64,000 nucleotides of DNA, from assembly GCF_029101545.1 (NCBI RefSeq), contig NZ_CP118866.1, forward strand, positions 1,240,001 to 1,304,000, in the 5' to 3' direction. The stretch is from Amygdalobacter indicium (GTDB lineage: Bacteria; Bacillota; Clostridia; Saccharofermentanales; Fastidiosipilaceae). Both the position numbers and the translations under genes were made by a program. A model generated the notes under the pieces. It was given only the letters and a program-made list of their open reading frames with translations, did not search any database and was not told where the DNA came from. Positions 1 to 9,037 of this stretch are shown piece after piece (the first letter of the stretch is position 1; the number at the start of each line of letters is the position of its first letter).

Positions 1-1980
1 GCCGAAAAAGCTATCGCGGAAAAACGGGCTCTGGCCGTTATGCCGGCTTTGGCTTTAACCGGCGGTTATCTGGAAGATTTACACAATTCCGGCGATATCA
101 TCGATCAGGTTCAACATTATTTACAAGACATACTGTTAGCCTCTATCACCTGGCCGACCAATTTTGTTTGTATCTTCGGTACTCCTATTATTACACCGAC
201 GGCCCAATATAACGGAGTTGTAGCTATTTGTCACGGTAAAATCGTCGCTACCGCCGCTCAATCGCAGCCAAGCGGCCGTGAGTCGGCGCATTTTGCGCAA
301 GTCTCCGCTGCTGCCGCAGCTTTGCCGGCCTCAAACATCTTTTTGTTGCCGATTTTCGGACCTTATAATCCTTTAAGAATAGAACTTGCAGTCGGTGATG
401 ATATTTTCAGTTATCAGCCGGCTGCCTGTAAAGCAAATGTATTAATTCACGTCGCCGATGCTCCCTATAATTACGCTTATGCCGCCAAATTGCAAAAGAC
501 TGCCGCCACCTTGGCCGAGAATGCGAAACTGGCTCTAATAAGCGTTAACAGCGGCGCTTTCAGTGCTTCCGACAATTATTTGATGCAGGCAGCTTACAGT
601 GCTTATGAGGGTGATTTGTGTCTGGCAGAAGAAACTCCGGATATCAGCGATTATTTCACGGAAAACTGCTATGCCGACGATAGAAGTGCGGATTACTTGG
701 CCAAGGCCGCTACTCTTTCTTATAAGCATTCCTTAACCTGTTCGTTCTCCGTCCCCCGCCTGCAAGCCTTCTTAAGCTCTAAGGGTGAAGTTCCGGCAGA
801 GACTTGCGCCTGTGACGCTTATTTCGATTTGCATGCACCTGTAAATCGGCTCTTCAATCCGGCACCGTATCTTTTTCAAAGTTATGCCGCTTTGCAGTCC
901 GTTAATTTCCGCGGTTTTGCTCCCTGCTATTCTCAGTCTGCCGATCAGACTGATTTTTACGGCAATTTATGGAGATTGTCAGGTTTGAGTCTGCTCAAGC
1001 GTCTGCGTCTGACCCGTTCCCGGGCTTTGGTGCTCGGTTTGTCCGGCGGTTTGGATTCGACGGTTGCCGTTTTATCCTGCTATGCCGCCTGCTTACTCGG
1101 TCAGTTACCGACTGATTATATTTATGCCGTGAAATTGCCCGGTTTCGGCAGTAGCGGCGATACTTGCAAACAAGCTGACGATTTGGTTAAAGCTTTAGGG
1201 CTGCGTGATTTAACTATCAATATTACAGCAGCCTGTAAACAGCATTTCAGCGATATTGAGCAACCGGCAGGCTGTTATGATGTGGCTTTTGAAAATGCTC
1301 AGGCTCGAGAGCGGACACAAATTCTCATGGATAAGGCGAATCAGGTGCACGGCTTTGTGGTCGGGACGGGAGATTTAAGCGAAGAGTGCCTTGGTTTTTG
1401 TACTTATAACGGCGATCAGATGAGTATGTTCAATCCTAATATCGGCATTCCCAAGAGCATGATGCCGCCTTTGTTGGCAGCTTTCCCCTCCTGGTTAAAG
1501 CAATTTAAGACAAGTGTTTCTTCTACAGCTTTGCAGGCAGCTTTGGAGGCTATCTCCGCGCACGCTATCAGTCCGGAGCTTCTACCTTTAGATGCCGAGG
1601 GACAACAGCAGCAAGCGACACAAAAGCAAGTCGGTTCTTATGTTCTGCATGATTTCTTCTTTTATCACTTGGCGGATGCGAATTATTGTACAGACGATTT
1701 GCTGACTTTGGCTTATTTAACTTTTTCCCCGGAGAATATTGCCGCACTTGAAAAAAGCGCCTTATCTTTCGCACCTTATTCCAATGTTTTCGCCTGTCGA
1801 ACTTTCAGTAAGGAAGAAATTAAAGCGACGTTGGCTATTTTCAGCAAGCGTTATATCAGTCAGCAATTTAAGCGTCTGCCTGCACCGGCCGGCTTGAATT
1901 TTACGCCCTTCAACTTGACTTCTTCTTGGAAAATTCCGGCAGATTTAGCCTGCAATCCTTTTTTCCATCAGAAATATTAG
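1..1980 (+). CDS. nadE: NAD+ synthetase, two-domain form, 5' end outside window
   Basis: This enzyme makes NAD+ from nicotinic acid adenine dinucleotide, ATP and a nitrogen donor. The frame is open from base 1, so the start lies upstream; the ATG at 40 is internal because family-like sequence precedes it. The C-terminal synthetase half is canonical: the ATP-pyrophosphatase loop SGGLDS (nt 1042-1059), then ENAQARERTQ and GTGDLSEE further on. The N-terminal half aligns along its length with the nitrilase-type glutaminase domain of NadE, but the catalytic triad seems absent. The Glu of the usual PELxLTGY motif is Ala (MPALALTGGY), the Lys of the usual VPK position is Gln, and no Cys stands where ICEDLW is expected. 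I infer that the protein uses free ammonia. Function of the synthetase half is well supported. Confidence 0.9.
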   Translation, partial: AEKAIAEKRALAVMPALALTGGYLEDLHNSGDIIDQVQHYLQDILLASITWPTNFVCIFGTPIITPTAQYNGVVAICHGKIVATAAQSQPSGRESAHFAQVSAAAAALPASNIFLLPIFGPYNPLRIELAVGDDIFSYQPAACKANVLIHVADAPYNYAYAAKLQKTAATLAENAKLALISVNSGAFSASDNYLMQAAYSAYEGDLCLAEETPDISDYFTENCYADDRSADYLAKAATLSYKHSLTCSFSVPRLQAFLSSKGEVPAETCACDAYFDLHAPVNRLFNPAPYLFQSYAALQSVNFRGFAPCYSQSADQTDFYGNLWRLSGLSLLKRLRLTRSRALVLGLSGGLDSTVAVLSCYAACLLGQLPTDYIYAVKLPGFGSSGDTCKQADDLVKALGLRDLTINITAACKQHFSDIEQPAGCYDVAFENAQARERTQILMDKANQVHGFVVGTGDLSEECLGFCTYNGDQMSMFNPNIGIPKSMMPPLLAAFPSWLKQFKTSVSSTALQAALEAISAHAISPELLPLDAEGQQQQATQKQVGSYVLHDFFFYHLADANYCTDDLLTLAYLTFSPENIAALEKSALSFAPYSNVFACRTFSKEEIKATLAIFSKRYISQQFKRLPAPAGLNFTPFNLTSSWKIPADLACNPFFHQKY

Positions 1981-2003
1981 TAGCGGAGTTGTTTCAAAGA
2001 CAT

Positions 2004-3437
2004 TTAAAGACGTTTAAGGACATAGGCTGTTAAAGCTTCTTTATCGTTGAGTACAAGGCCTTCAAGTACTGCTGCGTGCAGCTGCTTGAGGGCTTTATTG
2101 ATCTCCGCCCCCTGCAGTTCCGGCCGATTTTTTCTTAAATCCGCTCCGTTGAACTGCAAATCTTTCAAGCTCCAACAGGTATGTGTCTGCAAGTAATTCT
2201 GCCAACTTTTCAAACAGCTGTCCGGAACAACAACGAGGGTAAGTGCGAAAAGCAAGCCGACAGTTACAGTTTCTACGCCATATTCGAGTAACATTTGTCC
2301 CCAGGGATAAGTTGCCGTCTGTTCGTTCACATCGGAGACATTAACGGCTTTGCTGATCGTCTGCAATTTTTCCGGTGTTAAAATTTCCAGGCAAATTCCA
2401 AGGAAATGCCGCCTTAAGTTGGAAAAGCACAAAATTCGGGCAATTTCCTTGGCGGATAAAGCGTTCGCCGCCGGTGTGCGTAAAAATGTCGCCCAAGCGA
2501 AAGTTGTCAGCATTTCCTGCTGATAATTGCGCCAATTTTCCTCAACTTTATCAGGATCAGCCTGTTTGTCGACAAAATAATCGCGCAAAACACGCAAGCC
2601 TGCAGAAGTATAAGGAGCCATTTCCGCCAAATGGCGGGCAATAAGCGGCCTGTTGTCGTGCTGACAGCGAAATTCTCTCAATACTTTGGATGTACAGGCA
2701 GGCAGCAATTTCTCAGTCGGCGGCAAATTTAATTGCGGGCAACTGTAATTTACTAAATCCGGGTAAGCGAGCAAGACTTTAACGGCAGCAGCGCCATTAA
2801 ACAATTTATCCAATTCCGTCGTCACTCTTTCCGTCGAAACATATGCCAAATCAGGCAGCATTTTCCGAATGGCGGCGGCTGTTGTCGGCGCGATATCAAA
2901 ACGTAAAACGGCAGCAAAACGTAAGGCGCGTAAAATTCTCAAAGCATCTTCCTGAAAGCGCTGTTCAGGCACATTAACGGCGCGGATAAGCCTTTTTTCC
3001 AAATCAGCCAAGCCGTCATACAAATCAACCAGCCCGCTTGTCGGAGACCAAGCTAAAGCATTAACGGTAAAATCCCGGCGGGCCAAATCTTCCTCCAACC
3101 CGGAAGCAAACGTTATGCTGTCAGGATGCCGATGGTCGCTGTAAACCGTTTCCAGCCGATAAGTAGTAATTTCGTAAGTTTGCCCGTCGATTAAAACCGT
3201 CACCGTTCCGTGTTTAATTCCCGTTTCAATCACTCTGTAATTTTGAAAAACCCGCTCCACTTCTTCCGGCTTGGCGGAAGTTGTAAAATCGTAATCATGT
3301 AAAGGCAGGCCTAAAAGCACATCCCGCAAGGAACCGCCGACCAGATAACAGGTATAACCGGCTGCCAGCAGTTGGCGGAAAATCAAAACGGCTGCCGCAT
3401 TCAAATGCTTGCTTATATCCTGATTAATTGCTCTCAT
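2004..3437 (-). CDS. cca: CCA-adding tRNA nucleotidyltransferase / poly(A) polymerase family
   Basis: Class II nucleotidyltransferase of 477 residues that builds or repairs the 3' CCA end of tRNAs in the cytoplasm. Visible motifs are GGSLRD (residues 34-39), the metal-binding DYD (48-50) and RRDFTVNALA (120-129), the classical head-domain signature, followed by an RILRALRF segment typical of the neck. The C-terminal half is less conserved, as is usual. An AGGAGG-like site sits directly before the ATG at 3437. The gene is convergent with nadE and follows the asparaginase gene on the same strand with a gap of about 24 bases, so the two are probably co-transcribed. The sequence alone does not tell a full CCA-adding from an A-adding enzyme. 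Confidence 0.88.
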   Translation of the reverse strand: MRAINQDISKHLNAAAVLIFRQLLAAGYTCYLVGGSLRDVLLGLPLHDYDFTTSAKPEEVERVFQNYRVIETGIKHGTVTVLIDGQTYEITTYRLETVYSDHRHPDSITFASGLEEDLARRDFTVNALAWSPTSGLVDLYDGLADLEKRLIRAVNVPEQRFQEDALRILRALRFAAVLRFDIAPTTAAAIRKMLPDLAYVSTERVTTELDKLFNGAAAVKVLLAYPDLVNYSCPQLNLPPTEKLLPACTSKVLREFRCQHDNRPLIARHLAEMAPYTSAGLRVLRDYFVDKQADPDKVEENWRNYQQEMLTTFAWATFLRTPAANALSAKEIARILCFSNLRRHFLGICLEILTPEKLQTISKAVNVSDVNEQTATYPWGQMLLEYGVETVTVGLLFALTLVVVPDSCLKSWQNYLQTHTCWSLKDLQFNGADLRKNRPELQGAEINKALKQLHAAVLEGLVLNDKEALTAYVLKRL

Positions 3438-3461
3438 ATTGCCTCCTGCTTCTCCCCCTGA

Positions 3462-4514
3462 TTAACTTGGCGGTAAATTAATTTCACCGGCTAAATTCCG
3501 GCGGAAGCAGCTGCGGACAAATTTCAGGCGTTCACTGCCCGTTAAATTAAGTTTGGCCGCCTGACCCAAAATGTAATAAAGTTTCGTCACTGCCGCTTCC
3601 GTCACCATATCGAAAGCTTCAATTGCGCCTAAATCCAGCAATTTCCGACCGACTTCATAAACTTTCAGACTTGATTGCTCATACAGGCATTGACTGGTTA
3701 CCACGACAGCGATGTGCGCGCGCAGGAGTTTTTCAATCCGTTCCAACATATTGGCATGCAAAAAATTAATGCCGCCGATGCCGAAGGCTTCCAAAAGTAC
3801 CGCCTTATAGCCTAAACCCGGTAAGCAATCCAAAAGTTCCGGATTAAATGCCGGTGTTAATTTCAAAAGGAAGGCTGCCGGTAACAATTCCAAGCGTAAT
3901 GTACAAGGCTCGTCCGCCTGCCGTAATTTTTGCACCGACTGCAAAACCTGCTGATTGAAACATAAACCGGCGGAGTTGATTTTCGCTAAAGGCGGGCAAT
4001 TAATGCTTTCAAAGGCCTGAAAGTCCAAGGTTCTGACTTTGGCGGCTCTTGTTCCGAGTATGACCTGCCGATTAAACGCCAAAAACACGCCCGGGACACC
4101 TGAAGCGGCCATAGCCAATGCGGTTTGTAAATTATCATGGGCGTCACTTAATGGGACATCTACCGGGAATTGTGAACCGGTCAAAACTACCGGCAGATTA
4201 ATATTTCCCAGCATATAAGCCAAAGCTGACGATGTATAAGCCATCGTGTCCGTCCCGTGCGTCACGACAATGCCGGCAAAATTATTTCGTTCTTCATATA
4301 TGGCCCGGGCTATCAGCTGCCATTCGGGGATTTGAATATTAGAACTGTCCAACTGCAGGATATCCCGCATCGTCAAATCGTAGTAATTATGTAAAAGCGA
4401 GTTGGCGCCCAAAATTTGCGAAATTCCGTAACGCGGGGCCAAGCCGTCATTAGTGGGAGCGGAAGCTATCGTTCCCCCGGTTGCTAAAATCAAAATTCGT
4501 TTTTTACTGTTCAT
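3462..4514 (-). CDS. ansA: L-asparaginase, type I (cytoplasmic)
   Basis: Hydrolyses L-asparagine to aspartate and ammonia. The 350-residue protein has both threonine-containing active-site motifs: TGGTIAS (residues 12-18) and HGTDT (86-90), the latter followed by MAYTSSAL. The frame stays open upstream to 4679, but that extension is unlike the family and overlaps the divergent channel gene, so the ATG at 4514 is chosen; it fits the usual 330-350 residue length. There is no signal peptide, which favours the cytoplasmic type I enzyme. Ammonia released here could in principle feed the neighbouring NAD synthetase, which seems to lack glutaminase activity, but that link is only an inference from proximity. 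Confidence 0.88.
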   Translation of the reverse strand: MNSKKRILILATGGTIASAPTNDGLAPRYGISQILGANSLLHNYYDLTMRDILQLDSSNIQIPEWQLIARAIYEERNNFAGIVVTHGTDTMAYTSSALAYMLGNINLPVVLTGSQFPVDVPLSDAHDNLQTALAMAASGVPGVFLAFNRQVILGTRAAKVRTLDFQAFESINCPPLAKINSAGLCFNQQVLQSVQKLRQADEPCTLRLELLPAAFLLKLTPAFNPELLDCLPGLGYKAVLLEAFGIGGINFLHANMLERIEKLLRAHIAVVVTSQCLYEQSSLKVYEVGRKLLDLGAIEAFDMVTEAAVTKLYYILGQAAKLNLTGSERLKFVRSCFRRNLAGEINLPPS

Positions 4515-4658
4515 AAAATTATTTCTCTTTGAAATCACATTATGGTATGCTTTATCTATTATTGCATATATTAAAAAAAATTGCTTTAAGCTGCCTGCGA
4601 ATGCTGCAGTAAACGCAAGCGCGAGCGGAATTGAGAAAGCGGAAAGGCGTTGTACTTT

Positions 4659-5756
4659 ATGTATCTGATTGCTGTCCATTGGCTGTCTTGGCTGAAATTT
4701 TTAGAGGCTAAGGACAATATGCTGCCTTTAATTGCCTTTTATCTTTTATTGTTGCTGCTTTTTCTGGTTAAAGGTCAACGTTTTCTCCATTTTCTGTGGC
4801 GCAAAATCGAGCAGAAATTTCAGGTAATCGCCACACTTACCGCTTCTTACAAGTTAAGTTTAATTTTTGCCTGTTACCTTTTAATTTTGTTGTATCTGAT
4901 TCAGCTTTTCTGCAAAATTTTAGGCGCAGATTTGCCTTTTTGGCCGACTTTACGGAAGATTCTGAGCAGCAGCAGTGAAATTTGCTTTTATTATTTAATT
5001 TATATTTTGATTGATGCGGTTCATGCTGTTAAACTGGAGCAAATATCCCACAGGCCGGAAAAAGCGACGTATGCCGGAGTGCTCAATAATCCTTCTTTTC
5101 TGAATTATGCTGCCATTGCCGTGAAGATTCTGGTTTTTGTCGTCGGCGCAATTTCCATTTTGTCTCTTTGGGTTTACAACATTAACGGTTTGCTGGCCAG
5201 CTTGAGCTTGGGCGGCCTGGCAATCTCTTTGGCGGCGAAAGATACCATCAGTAATCTATTTGCTTCTTTGGCCCTGATGCTGGATCGGCCTTTTGAACTG
5301 GGCGACTGGATCAAAATCGGTGAACATGAGGGGATTGTAACCAAAGTCGGTATCCGTTCCACCCGCATCAAAGCTCTGGATGAAACAATTTTCACGTTGC
5401 CCAATTCTCTCGTTGCCCAATCCGCCATCAACACAGCCGGGCAGCGGACCAGAAGACGGTTGGAGCTGACTTTCAGTTTCACTTATGCCAGTCAATTACC
5501 GGAAATTAAAGAATTCTGCCGCCGCTATGACGCTTATCTGGCTGAGAATTATGCGAAATTCGGCAAGCATAAAGTTTACCTTTCCCAACTGGCTGATTCC
5601 GCTTTGATTATTACGGCCGATTTTTATGCCGAAAGAGAATACGATGTGATGGTCCGGACCAGAGCTGAAGCTTTATATAAGGCCATGGCACTGGCCGACA
5701 AGCTGCATTTGGACTTCGCTTTCCCCAGTGTCAGTGTTTACGAGATGAAAAATTGA
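4659..5756 (+). CDS. MscS-family mechanosensitive ion channel
   Basis: Predicted membrane channel of 365 residues that releases solutes under hypo-osmotic stress. Several hydrophobic segments occupy the N-terminal half. The pore-lining helix and beta domain follow, with the family signature LSLGGLAISLAAKDTISN, then LMLDRPFELGDWI and TLPNSLVAQSAI. A TTG at 4650 is possible, but ATG 4659 has a GGAAAGG site at better distance (11 bases). It is divergent from the asparaginase gene, with about 145 bases between. A weak promoter (TTGAAA, 18 bases, TATCTA) lies around 4529-4558. The family assignment is firm; MscS versus YnaI- or MscK-type behaviour cannot be told from sequence. Confidence 0.88.
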   Translation: MYLIAVHWLSWLKFLEAKDNMLPLIAFYLLLLLLFLVKGQRFLHFLWRKIEQKFQVIATLTASYKLSLIFACYLLILLYLIQLFCKILGADLPFWPTLRKILSSSSEICFYYLIYILIDAVHAVKLEQISHRPEKATYAGVLNNPSFLNYAAIAVKILVFVVGAISILSLWVYNINGLLASLSLGGLAISLAAKDTISNLFASLALMLDRPFELGDWIKIGEHEGIVTKVGIRSTRIKALDETIFTLPNSLVAQSAINTAGQRTRRRLELTFSFTYASQLPEIKEFCRRYDAYLAENYAKFGKHKVYLSQLADSALIITADFYAEREYDVMVRTRAEALYKAMALADKLHLDFAFPSVSVYEMKN

Positions 5757-5930
5757 TTGGGCGCTTAATTTGTTAATTTGACAAATTGCAGTTCCGGAAG
5801 GGACAGATTTTCGCCGCTTTTTTGTCTATAGAAAGCAAATTTTCCCCTGTTTACCGCCCTAAAGCAGCAGATATTTGGTAAATTTATCCCGTCCGACTTC
5901 TCTAACTTTCTCAGTTCGTCAGAATTCGAC

Positions 5931-5959
5931 TTGCATTTTCTTCACTTCTAGTTCATAAT
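5931..5959 (+). promoter_or_regulatory. Sigma-A promoter of the uracil permease gene
   Basis: TTGCAT at 5931-5936 and CATAAT at 5954-5959 are separated by 17 bases, about 50 bases before the permease start codon. The rest of the 255-base gap (5757-6011) shows only a short AT hairpin just after the channel gene and no recognisable riboswitch. Confidence 0.6.
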
Positions 5960-6011
5960 ACCTTCAATTTGCGTAGTAATTTAACCTACAGCATTGATTC
6001 AGGAGGTTTGC

Positions 6012-7370
6012 ATGGCAACTTTGAGTAAAGTCAAAATCGGTGATGAACCGATTCGCGACATTAGCGTCTTACCGAAAAGCAAGATACTTTTATTAGGTTT
6101 CCAACATACATTCGCGATGTTCGGAGCCACTGTTTTAGTTCCGATTCTGACGGGATTGAACATTAACACGGCATTACTGATGGCCGGTGCGGGAACTTTA
6201 ATCTTTCATTTGTTCACGAAAGGTAAGGTTCCCGCTTTTTTAGGCTCCTCGTTCGCTTTTATCGGCGGTTATAATTTAGTCGCCCCGTTAGTTAACGGTA
6301 AAGCCGACAGTCATCAAATTGCTTTAGCTTCAGGCGGTGTCTTTGTCGCCGGTTTGGTCTATTTGGTTTTGGCCGGCTTGATCAAGGCTTTCGGCACCCG
6401 CAAAGTTATGCGTTTCTTCCCGCCTGTGGTTACCGGTCCGATTATCATCGCTATCGGTTTAACCCTCTCTCCTTCCGCTGTCGGCAGTGCTTCCAAGAAT
6501 TGGTTATTGGCTATTGTCGCTATCGCCGTGGTGGTAATTTGTAACATTTGGGCCAAGGGCATGTTGAAAATCATTCCGATTATTATGGGTATCGGCGTTT
6601 CCTATATTCTGGCTGTCTTAACCAATAATGTCGACTTTTCCGCCTTTCAACATATTCAATGGTTGGCTTTGCCGGTTGAACCGAGCAAGTTTATGGCTTT
6701 TGATTTGAGTGCCATCTTAACGATTGTGCCGATTTCTTTGGCGACAATGATGGAGCATATCGGTGATATTTCAGCTATCAGCGCGACAACCGGAGAAAAT
6801 TACATTGCCGATCCGGGCTTGCACAGAACTTTAATGGGTGACGGTATTGCCACTTCGTTCTCCGCTATTTTCGGCGGTCCTGCCAATACTACTTACGGTG
6901 AAAATACCGGTGTTCTGGTATTAACAAGAGTTTACGATCCGAAAATCGTCCGGATTGCTGCCGTTATTGCCATTGTTCTGGGTTGTTTCCCCGTCCTGAG
7001 TACTTTTATTCAAACCATTCCCGGTGCTATCATCGGCGGTGTTTCCCTGATTCTTTACGGCATGATTTCCGCTATCGGTGTTCGTAACCTGGTAGAAAGT
7101 CAGGTAGATTTCACCAAATCAAGAAACTTAATCGTGGCTGCAACCATTTTAGTTGTTTCTCTCGGTTTCAAAAACGGTTTAACTTTCAATATCTCCTCCG
7201 TCACAATTACTTTGTCGAGTATTGCGCTGGCTGCTATTTTGGGTATTGTGTTGAATTCCATTCTGCCCGGTAAAGATTATATCTTCACGGTTGATCAGCC
7301 GAAAGATACCGGTGTTAACTTCTCCGGTGTCGATACGACGGAAAAAGGTAAAGGCGGCGAAGAAGCTTAA
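6012..7370 (+). CDS. uraA: Uracil permease, NCS2 family
   Basis: Proton-coupled nucleobase importer of 452 residues with about 12-14 hydrophobic segments. The substrate-site region reads MMEHIGDISAIS, then DPGLHRTLMGDG and GGPANTTYGENTGVL, which matches UraA-type uracil permeases (EH motif in TM8, NTTYGEN in TM10) better than xanthine or urate carriers. The frame allows a TTG at 5994, but AGGAGG at 6001-6006 is placed for the ATG at 6012. No pyrimidine biosynthesis gene adjoins it. A strong hairpin terminator follows, so the gene is probably monocistronic. Confidence 0.9.
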   Translation: MATLSKVKIGDEPIRDISVLPKSKILLLGFQHTFAMFGATVLVPILTGLNINTALLMAGAGTLIFHLFTKGKVPAFLGSSFAFIGGYNLVAPLVNGKADSHQIALASGGVFVAGLVYLVLAGLIKAFGTRKVMRFFPPVVTGPIIIAIGLTLSPSAVGSASKNWLLAIVAIAVVVICNIWAKGMLKIIPIIMGIGVSYILAVLTNNVDFSAFQHIQWLALPVEPSKFMAFDLSAILTIVPISLATMMEHIGDISAISATTGENYIADPGLHRTLMGDGIATSFSAIFGGPANTTYGENTGVLVLTRVYDPKIVRIAAVIAIVLGCFPVLSTFIQTIPGAIIGGVSLILYGMISAIGVRNLVESQVDFTKSRNLIVAATILVVSLGFKNGLTFNISSVTITLSSIALAAILGIVLNSILPGKDYIFTVDQPKDTGVNFSGVDTTEKGKGGEEA

Positions 7371-7395
7371 TTCGTCCGCAATTATCGTGCTTCTT

Positions 7396-7430
7396 AAAAC
7401 CTTCAGGTTCATAGAACTTGGAGGTTTTTT
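7396..7430 (+). terminator. Rho-independent terminator after uraA
   Basis: A nearly continuous 15-bp stem (AAAACCTTCAGGTTC with GAACTTGGAGGTTTT, two G-T pairs) closed by an ATA loop and followed by a T run, 26 bases after the uraA stop codon. Confidence 0.85.
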
Positions 7431-7517
7431 GTTGTATAATGTTCCTAATGGGAATGAAGTTCTCCCAAGGGAAACCTGAACCGCTTTAAGCTGATGACTT
7501 CTGCGAATTTTGTTGGT

Positions 7518-7542
7518 CGCAGGAAGTTGTCGTTTTCCTGCG
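7518..7542 (+). promoter_or_regulatory. Leader hairpin before the antiporter gene
   Basis: CGCAGGAA (7518-7525) and TTCCTGCG (7535-7542) form a perfect 8-bp stem only two bases before the AGGAGG site of the following gene. There is no T run, so it is not a terminator. It could influence translation, but no ligand or regulator is suggested by the sequence. Confidence 0.4.
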
Positions 7543-7559
7543 GCAGGAGGGAGAATTTG

Positions 7560-8774
7560 ATGTTAACATCATTGTCATTTATTTTCTTGGGCGGCTTAGC
7601 CGCAGCTGCACTTTGTCGCAAACTTAATTTACCCGGACTTATAGGTATGTTGTTCACCGGTATTGTTTTAGGTCCGTATGTACTTAATTTGTTTGATGCG
7701 AAAATTTTAAATATTTCCGGTGATTTACGCCAATTAGCCTTGCTGATTATTCTGCTCAAAGCCGGTTTTTCTTTAAATTCGGCGGACTTAAAAAAAGTCG
7801 GTTTGCCGGCAATTTTACTATCTTTTGTTCCGGCCACCTGCGAAATTGCCGCTTATACGCTCTTCGCTCCCCTGTTGTTGCATATTAATATACAGGAAGC
7901 TGCCCTGATGGGTAGTGTTTTGGGCGCCGTTTCTCCGGCTGTCGTTGTTCCGCGCATGGTGCAATATATGGAAAAAGGTTTGGGTACAAACAAGGGGATC
8001 CCGGCTATGATTATCGCCGGCTCCTCGTGCGACGATATATTCGTCATTGTTTTATTCAGCTGTTTTCTCAGTATGCTCCAAGGCCGAAGTTCCGACTTCA
8101 GCAAGCTGCTTAATGTACCCCTTGCCATCGTCTTAGGTATTATTGCCGGCATAATCTGCGCTTATCTCCTGCACGCTGTTTTTCAGTACTTGAAGCGGCG
8201 GCAGCGTTCTCTGCGTAACAGCCTGAAGCTCATTATTATTCTCGGTCTATCTTTGCTATTGTTAGCTGTAGAAAAAGAACTGCAGGGAATAATTGCCTTT
8301 TCCGGTCTTTTAGCAATTATCAGTATGGCTGTGACCCTCAAGCAACGTACTCAAGCTCAACTGTCTGCCGATTTAGCTGCTAAATTGGGGAAGCTTTGGT
8401 TGGCGGCCGAGCTGATTTTATTTGTTCTTGTCGGTGCAGCCGTCGATATAAAATACACCTTAAATGCCGGTTTAGCTGCAGTTCTGCTGATTTTCCTGAC
8501 ACTTATAATTCGCACTGTCGGGGTCTTCATCTGCTTATGGCCAAGCAAACTCCTCTTGCGGGAAAAGTTTTTCTGCGCTTTGGCTTATCTGCCCAAGGCA
8601 ACAGTTCAGGCTGCTATCGGTTCCGTTCCGGCAGCTTGCGGTTTGGCCTGCGGTCCGATTATCTTATCTGTTGCCGTTCTGGCGATTCTGATCACTGCGC
8701 CTCTGGGGGCTTTTTGTATGGATTATTTTTCTCCAAAGTTGCTTACGCTATCTGAAGGCAGCACGCAAGAGTGA
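7560..8774 (+). CDS. CPA2-type monovalent cation/proton antiporter
   Basis: Integral membrane protein of 404 residues with about 12 hydrophobic segments, of the KefB/NapA-like sodium(potassium)/proton exchanger family. The N-terminal segment CRKLNLPGLIGMLFTGIVLGP is typical of the domain start, and an unwound-helix-like region LGAVSPAVVVPRM and the polar SSCDDIF (the DD ion-binding pair region) follow. There is no C-terminal TrkA-N domain, so it is a minimal antiporter. The frame extends to 7494, but the AGGAGGG site at 7545 points to the ATG at 7560. Ion specificity cannot be deduced. Confidence 0.8.
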   Translation: MLTSLSFIFLGGLAAAALCRKLNLPGLIGMLFTGIVLGPYVLNLFDAKILNISGDLRQLALLIILLKAGFSLNSADLKKVGLPAILLSFVPATCEIAAYTLFAPLLLHINIQEAALMGSVLGAVSPAVVVPRMVQYMEKGLGTNKGIPAMIIAGSSCDDIFVIVLFSCFLSMLQGRSSDFSKLLNVPLAIVLGIIAGIICAYLLHAVFQYLKRRQRSLRNSLKLIIILGLSLLLLAVEKELQGIIAFSGLLAIISMAVTLKQRTQAQLSADLAAKLGKLWLAAELILFVLVGAAVDIKYTLNAGLAAVLLIFLTLIIRTVGVFICLWPSKLLLREKFFCALAYLPKATVQAAIGSVPAACGLACGPIILSVAVLAILITAPLGAFCMDYFSPKLLTLSEGSTQE

Positions 8775-8792
8775 ATCTGAAGGAATGTTAAT

Positions 8793-8987
8793 TTATAGCG
8801 TTTTTTGCTTATCATTGATTCTGCTCCTTACATGCTCAAAGACATCAACCTTAGAAAGGCGCACAGAAGATTCGGCAGCAATCCTATCTGCTTCATCAAG
8901 CTTTCTTTCTATATCATCGGTAAGGGATGCGTATTGTTCCAAGCTCATAATAACCATTGTTCCTTAATCGTTTTTTGTAAAAAATAC
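8793..8987 (-). pseudogene. Decayed Phd/YefM-type antitoxin
   Basis: Read leftward, this stretch encodes VFFTKND, a stop codon, then GTMVIMSLEQYASLTDD and a helical tail ending in RINDKQKTL. This pattern matches the middle and C-terminal part of Phd/YefM antitoxins, where a TKNG...MVIMS core is standard. The N-terminal DNA-binding part cannot be found upstream in frame (another stop lies close by), and a TAA interrupts the core. A 54-residue piece from ATG 8957 could still be made. No toxin gene (RelE/ParE or Txe type) lies downstream, where the antiporter gene ends at 8774. I read it as the remnant of a lost toxin-antitoxin pair. Confidence 0.6.
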
Positions 8988-9002
8988 CTGTTTTCAGAGT
9001 TT

Positions 9003-9031
9003 GTCAGGCGACACAAAAGCTGCCGCCTGAC
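9003..9031. other. Inverted repeat between DUF819 gene and antitoxin remnant
   Basis: GTCAGGCG and CGCCTGAC form an 8-bp stem with a 13-base loop, seven bases beyond the stop codon of the leftward DUF819 gene. No clean T run follows on either strand, so a terminator role is possible but unproven. Confidence 0.4.
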
Positions 9032-9037
9032 GCCCGC

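Noticed and set aside
4515..4679. N-terminal extension of asparaginase
   Set aside because: It would add 55 residues unlike the family, and it overlaps the promoter region and start of the divergent channel gene.
5757..6011. Possible riboswitch before the uracil permease
   Set aside because: No purine or PyrR-type fold is visible; only an ordinary promoter and a ribosome binding site could be supported.
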